A stretch of DNA of 24,978 bases from a virus, in the IMG/VR virus record IMGVR_UViG_3300033149_002977, positions 1 to 24,978 of that record. One strand, given 5' to 3'. The position numbers were made by a program, and so were the translations under genes. Of this stretch, positions 21,066 to 24,978 are shown one piece after another. Under the pieces are notes generated by a model, which ran no database searches, had not been told where the DNA came from, and saw only the letters and a list, made by a program, of their open reading frames with translations. Numbering within the stretch: position 1 is the first letter of the stretch; each line of letters begins with the position of its first letter.

Positions 21066-21854
21066 ATGGCACAAGGTATAGCAAGATATTATAAATTAAG
21101 GTTATTGCAAGATATAATAAAACAAGCATTTGGAGAACCCGAACCTAAATCCCCACAGGAGAAGATGGCAGAGGAGAAGTATAAGGCATATGAACAATTT
21201 AAGACAGGAGGAGAACAATCATTAACTCCATATCAAAGATATTTGTTATTCGGTGAAAAACCAACAAAGGAAAAACCAAAAGAATTACCACCAACTCAAC
21301 AATTAACTAAACAGGCAACAGATTGGCTAATTCAAAGTCAAGGAAATGTTGAAAGTTTGCCCAAACACCAACAGGCTATTATATACAAAGTGTTCCCACA
21401 TTTAAGACCACAAGAACCAGAATCTCTATTACCATCTGCACTTGAAGAAGAACGAGTAGAGGAAATAGGAAAAACATATGGTTCGGGGGCAGCATTAGAC
21501 TATATGGCAAAACAACTTGGTTGGACTAAAATATCTGATAGATTAACTCAAATAGATAATCTAATAAGGAGAATATCGCAAGAGGATTTGTCTAAATATG
21601 AAACAACAAGAATGTTGAGATTAGGTGGTGGAGGTTTGGATTTAGATGCTATAAGAAAAATGAGAGAACAGCAACTTAAAGATTTAATGAAAAAAAGAGA
21701 TATATTGAGAAAAGCACAAGAGGAAGGTATTAAGTATGTAGAACAGGTTGAGTATGGAGAAAAATATAAATTGCCTTTTTTAAGAACATCTGAAAGTCCT
21801 AAAAAATCTATACCTGGCTTTAAACCTATTGATGAGATTTTAGGAGGGCAATAA
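21066..21854 (+). CDS. Hypothetical helical virion protein, 262 aa
   Basis: The protein is helical and charged with repeated Pro/Glu/Lys-rich linkers (FGEPEPKSPQEKMAEEKYKA, EKPTKEKPKELPPTQQ) and a glycine cluster LRLGGGGLDLD at about residues 185-195. There is no signal peptide, membrane segment or enzyme motif. GGAG lies about 11 bases before ATG 21066. The stop shares a base with the next start (TAATG at 21852-21856). Because it lies between the ejection-type protein and the giant polyvalent-type gene, an internal virion role is likely. No family is recognised. Confidence 0.55.
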   Translation: MAQGIARYYKLRLLQDIIKQAFGEPEPKSPQEKMAEEKYKAYEQFKTGGEQSLTPYQRYLLFGEKPTKEKPKELPPTQQLTKQATDWLIQSQGNVESLPKHQQAIIYKVFPHLRPQEPESLLPSALEEERVEEIGKTYGSGAALDYMAKQLGWTKISDRLTQIDNLIRRISQEDLSKYETTRMLRLGGGGLDLDAIRKMREQQLKDLMKKRDILRKAQEEGIKYVEQVEYGEKYKLPFLRTSESPKKSIPGFKPIDEILGGQ

Positions 21855-22360
21855 TGAATTATAACCCAAAAGATATTTCCAGTGCTCCTGTTCAAAATCC
21901 TGTATTAGATACTCTAAAAAGTATTTCAGAAGGTAACATTCGTGCTTTACATAGACAACTTTTACTTGATGGGTATTTAATTCCAGAAGATTATGATACA
22001 TTTAAAGAAACACTTGAAGCCGACCCTGTTAATGTAGGGGCGATATATAATGAAATTAGGAATACTTATGATGTAGGTTCATTTGAGCAATTTTATAATT
22101 CTTTATTCCCCCAGGCAGTTCCATCTGTTCAAGCATCAGCATACAGGAAAGTTAGAACTCAATTAATACAAAGTGAACTGGAAGATAGGTTAAAAGAGGA
22201 ACAACAATTGCAAATAGAAGAGGAACGAGGTAAACTTGCTCACGGATTAAAACTTCTTGACCCGCTTAATTATTCTGTCTATGAGAAAATGTATCAAGAG
22301 GGACAACCGCCAGAAGTTATGCAGGCTTATTATCAAGAGAAACAGAGGCAGAAAGAATAA
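21854..22360 (+). CDS. N-terminal part of a giant virion protein, ending at an in-frame TAA, 168 aa
   Basis: Residues 1-168 are helical and polar, with LLLDGYLIPEDYDTFKETLE (about 36-55) and a Gln/Glu-rich helix (LEDRLKEEQQLQIEEERGK) near the end. The frame stops at TAA 22358-22360, and the same frame is then open for 872 codons to the window edge, without any ATG, GTG or TTG for the first 69. It therefore reads as the first part of one protein of more than 1040 residues cut by a single stop. The stop may be a real gene end, a mutation, a sequence error, or a readthrough site. TAA is the usual stop in neighbouring genes, so wholesale recoding is unlikely. Confidence 0.6.
   Translation: MNYNPKDISSAPVQNPVLDTLKSISEGNIRALHRQLLLDGYLIPEDYDTFKETLEADPVNVGAIYNEIRNTYDVGSFEQFYNSLFPQAVPSVQASAYRKVRTQLIQSELEDRLKEEQQLQIEEERGKLAHGLKLLDPLNYSVYEKMYQEGQPPEVMQAYYQEKQRQKE
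22358..22360 (+). other. In-frame TAA splitting a long open frame
   Basis: The TAA is flanked on both sides by coding-like sequence in the same frame (GAA TAA AGA). The frame is open both upstream from 21854 and downstream to 24978, and no usable start codon lies within 207 bases after it. Confidence 0.6.
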
Positions 22361-22567
22361 AGAATTAAAAAACCTTCTGGTGCAGGTGCAAGATATGAGA
22401 TAGAACGACCTTCTGAAAAAGGTATTACTGCGATTACTTCTACCGCACCTAAACCCCCTGAACAATTCAAAGATATAGATGAATTTATTAAGAATGTAAA
22501 AGCGGATTTAGAAACTCCCGAAGGGATTGCTACAAAAATATCTAATTTTATTAATACTCCTATCCCT

Positions 22568-24978
22568 ATGTATATTGATGGTTTCAAAAAACTAATAGAA
22601 AAACAATATGAAAAACCCCTGCCCGAAGATGAAAACAAAACAATAAAAGTGGCAAAAGAAATTCAAAGAGGACTTCAAGAAGCGTGGCAAGAACTTGGAC
22701 TATCAATGCTTACTCCAACTAATTTAGGACTTGCTGTTATCACAGGTCTTACTTCCACACTTGGGACGGCAGGAAAGGCAGTCAGTCGTGTTTTGGGTGC
22801 AATATTTTCAGCAACTATGGCTAATCATATACCTGACCAAGTTGAAGAGGTGATAGATGGAATTGAGAAGGGAGATGCCTATAAGATTACAAAGGGAATT
22901 GCAGGAGCAATAGAACTTGGAACTTTATCTTTTCTTGCAGGAAAACACGCAGTTAAGGGTGAAGTTATTGCAAAAAAGGAAGCAAGGATTAAAAAGAAAG
23001 TTGATAAAATTCTTGATAAACTTCCAGAAGAACAACGAAATCGCATTAAGGCAGTTATAGATGCTATTGACAAAGAAGAATTAAGAAGACAAGAAAAAGA
23101 GAAATTAATGGAAAAAGTTGCAGAGAAGCCAGAGGTAAAGCCATCAGAAAAAGAAATTAAAGTTCCAGAAACAAAAGAGGATATTAAAGCAACATTAGAA
23201 GACGATTTACTTGCTGGAAAAATATCAGAAAAGCAATACAAAAAGATAGGAGATTTATTTGGAATTGAATTACAGTCAAAACGGGATTTGATTGAAGATA
23301 GAATAAGTAGAGGAGTTAGTGAAAATATAAGAAAGATTTTAAAGGAAAAATGGGAAAAAGGTGAAATTACCCAAAAAGATTTCAATAAACTTGCGGATTT
23401 GTATGGAGTAGAAAAACTTAAAGAAAGAATTATTAAAATAAAATATACTCCTGAAAAAGAAACTAAAATTCCTGTTAAAATTGACAAGGGGAAAAAAACA
23501 GTTTCTAAAAAGAAAAAAGTTGAAGGTGTAATTCCAGATGAGGTTGTGGATTTAACTTATGATGAATTTATTAATAAATATAAAGATATTCTTATTGAAA
23601 AAAGTAAAAAATTTCCATCTGATTATGCTGAATATGTTAAATCTAATGTAAATAGATTGTTAGAAAATGCTTACCTTGATAGGGTTTATAATGCCTACAA
23701 AAGTGGTAAGAGAATTCCTGTTAAAATTTTAAGACAGAAAGTCAGAAGATTAGGCGAGGAAACAAAGCAGACGGTGAAACAATACATAAAAGAACGAGAA
23801 AAGGTTGAAGTGGGTGAAAGAAAAAAAGAGAAGATAGCAAAAGTGAAAGAGAAAAAAATTGTTAAAAAGCCTACTAAAAAAGTTCCTGTTATTCCCACCG
23901 AAAAAGAAGCAATTAATCTAAAAGAGATAAAAGATGTAGATAAACTTCGTAAAGTTCTTATTGATATGGGGCACGATAAGAAAACAGTTAATTCCTTGTC
24001 AGATGAGGGGATTAGAGCATTAGCAGAGCAGGAGAGAAAAATATATGAAGTAAGTGAAATAGTTAAAACAGAAAAGATTGAGCCTATTTCTGAAGGAGAA
24101 AATCCATATTTAAGAATGCCTATAGAAAGAGTAAAACGAGATGCTGATCAAGGTGTTGAACTTGCAAAGGAGGCATTAAAAGTTAGAGAGAAAAAGGCTG
24201 TAAAATCTAAAGTAACACAAAGAGAAGAAAAAGAAGCAATAAAAGAAGGACTAAAAATTGAGTCAAGAACAGTAGAAGATTGGAGGGAGTTGTTTAATAA
24301 GGAAAGCAAAGAGATAAAATTAAAAAAACCAGAAAAACCTGTTGTAAGAGTGGATTATGTTGCACCAATGGAAGAAGGAGGACGATGGGGATATATATTA
24401 AAAGATGGCTCTTATTCTAATGGGCACTGGGTTTTGAAGGAAAAGTTTATAAAAGAAGACCTAAAGAAGAAATTTCTGGAACCTGAAAGATTAGAACCTT
24501 CTATTGAAAGTATTATTAAAAAGGGAAATCAAAAAGATGCACAAGAAATTGGACAAAGTGAGTTTGAAGGGAAAAAAGTAATTGTTTATAGAAATATTGA
24601 TGGAAATTTATCTTATTTTGATAAGAAATATATTGATTATTTTAAAAAACATATTAAATATTTTAAACTTAAGACGGGAAAGTCTAATGATCCTGCGGTT
24701 ATTTATTCTGGCGATGAAATCGCTGGTGTTTTAATGCCGATAGCGGATGAAAAACTTTTAAAGAAGTTAGAAGTAAGAGGGAAAGAGAAGGTTAAACAAA
24801 AAGTAGGAGAAATTGTAAAAGAGAGAGAGGTTACGGGAGAACCAAAAGTAGGAGACAAACTTGTAATTAAAGAAACAGGGGAAACTATTAAAATAATTAA
24901 AGATTATGGTGACAAAACCCCCAAAGGTCATAAACCAGACCCATCTGGTTGGATGGAAGTTGAAGATTTAAACACTGG
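22568..24978 (+). CDS. Giant Lys/Glu-rich polyvalent-type virion protein (partial, runs off the right edge)
   Basis: The frame is open from 22361 to the window end, 872 codons. The first ATG is at 22568 and has no ribosome-binding site, so the true start is probably that of the upstream 21854 frame. Order of parts: a hydrophobic Gly/Ala-rich helical region (22700-22960, LGLSMLTPTNLGLAVITGL), suited to a membrane-active ejection protein; long Lys/Glu helices; two tandem helical-hairpin repeats (23201-23269 and 23342-23413, 144 bases apart); a basic linker; then from about 24380 a beta-rich region with GYILKDGSYSNGHW and a later ...PAVIYSGDEIAGVLMPI that recalls sliding-clamp domains. Large podovirus proteins ejected with DNA often have this layout. 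No catalytic motif is visible before the cut. Confidence 0.6.
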   Translation, partial: MYIDGFKKLIEKQYEKPLPEDENKTIKVAKEIQRGLQEAWQELGLSMLTPTNLGLAVITGLTSTLGTAGKAVSRVLGAIFSATMANHIPDQVEEVIDGIEKGDAYKITKGIAGAIELGTLSFLAGKHAVKGEVIAKKEARIKKKVDKILDKLPEEQRNRIKAVIDAIDKEELRRQEKEKLMEKVAEKPEVKPSEKEIKVPETKEDIKATLEDDLLAGKISEKQYKKIGDLFGIELQSKRDLIEDRISRGVSENIRKILKEKWEKGEITQKDFNKLADLYGVEKLKERIIKIKYTPEKETKIPVKIDKGKKTVSKKKKVEGVIPDEVVDLTYDEFINKYKDILIEKSKKFPSDYAEYVKSNVNRLLENAYLDRVYNAYKSGKRIPVKILRQKVRRLGEETKQTVKQYIKEREKVEVGERKKEKIAKVKEKKIVKKPTKKVPVIPTEKEAINLKEIKDVDKLRKVLIDMGHDKKTVNSLSDEGIRALAEQERKIYEVSEIVKTEKIEPISEGENPYLRMPIERVKRDADQGVELAKEALKVREKKAVKSKVTQREEKEAIKEGLKIESRTVEDWRELFNKESKEIKLKKPEKPVVRVDYVAPMEEGGRWGYILKDGSYSNGHWVLKEKFIKEDLKKKFLEPERLEPSIESIIKKGNQKDAQEIGQSEFEGKKVIVYRNIDGNLSYFDKKYIDYFKKHIKYFKLKTGKSNDPAVIYSGDEIAGVLMPIADEKLLKKLEVRGKEKVKQKVGEIVKEREVTGEPKVGDKLVIKETGETIKIIKDYGDKTPKGHKPDPSGWMEVEDLNT

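Noticed and set aside
22358-22360. Genome-wide reassignment of TAA
   Set aside because: Most other genes in the window end in TAA at positions consistent with normal gene ends, so only a local effect at this site is possible.
22879-23487. 202-residue minus-strand ORF
   Set aside because: It is the antisense of the Lys/Glu-rich giant gene; its Ser/Phe-rich composition is the usual shadow of such coding sequence, and the + frame is far more protein-like.

Overview
This window is part of the genome of a short-tailed (podovirus-like) dsDNA phage or prophage. Every gene I can support lies on the + strand. The structural genes follow the usual order of P22/T7-type podoviruses: small terminase, large terminase, portal, scaffold, major capsid protein, a small capsid accessory protein, tail and appendage genes with two adaptor-like proteins and a large tail nozzle, then helical internal virion proteins and a very large protein that runs off the right edge. 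I see no tape measure, tail tube, sheath, lysis, integrase or replication gene.

The host is not certain. Four tail/appendage proteins carry clear Sec signal peptides, and a fifth has a possible one. All place Gln directly after the predicted cleavage site, the pattern described as the Q-rule for signal peptidase I substrates of Bacteroidetes. That points to Bacteroidetes or another FCB-group bacterium. Against a typical Bacteroidetes host, many genes in the left part and the capsid genes have strong AGGAGG ribosome-binding sites, which that phylum usually lacks. The DNA is AT-rich throughout.

Region by region. 1-2855: closely packed small genes of unknown role, often overlapping by ATGA, plus one 332-residue protein built of 10-residue repeats (probable beta-solenoid) and one small gene that looks frameshifted. 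2856-4287: a mostly non-coding stretch that ends the small-gene block with a terminator. It holds one 61-residue conserved-type protein with its own candidate promoter and terminator, followed by 850 bases of hairpins, short tandem repeats, an almost G-free tract and a G-rich tract. 4288-8927: a small membrane protein, an array of short repeats just before the terminase small subunit, the terminase large subunit, two small proteins (one FlbD-like, one zinc-ribbon) and the portal. 8928-11434: an alternative-hairpin leader, scaffold, capsid, capsid accessory protein and a strong terminator. 11435-20306: the tail and appendage block, which alternates signal-peptide-bearing and signal-free proteins, includes duplicated domains and contains a DNRLRE/CBM96-like protein. 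20307-24978: helical internal proteins and a giant Lys/Glu-rich protein whose frame is interrupted once by an in-frame TAA.

Together the genes package DNA (terS/terL through the portal), build the head (scaffold, capsid), close it with adaptor and nozzle proteins, and decorate it with beta-rich appendages. The right-hand genes probably encode proteins packed inside the head and injected with DNA. The strongest oddity is that tail components carry export signals, including a nozzle-like protein that would be expected to assemble in the cytoplasm.
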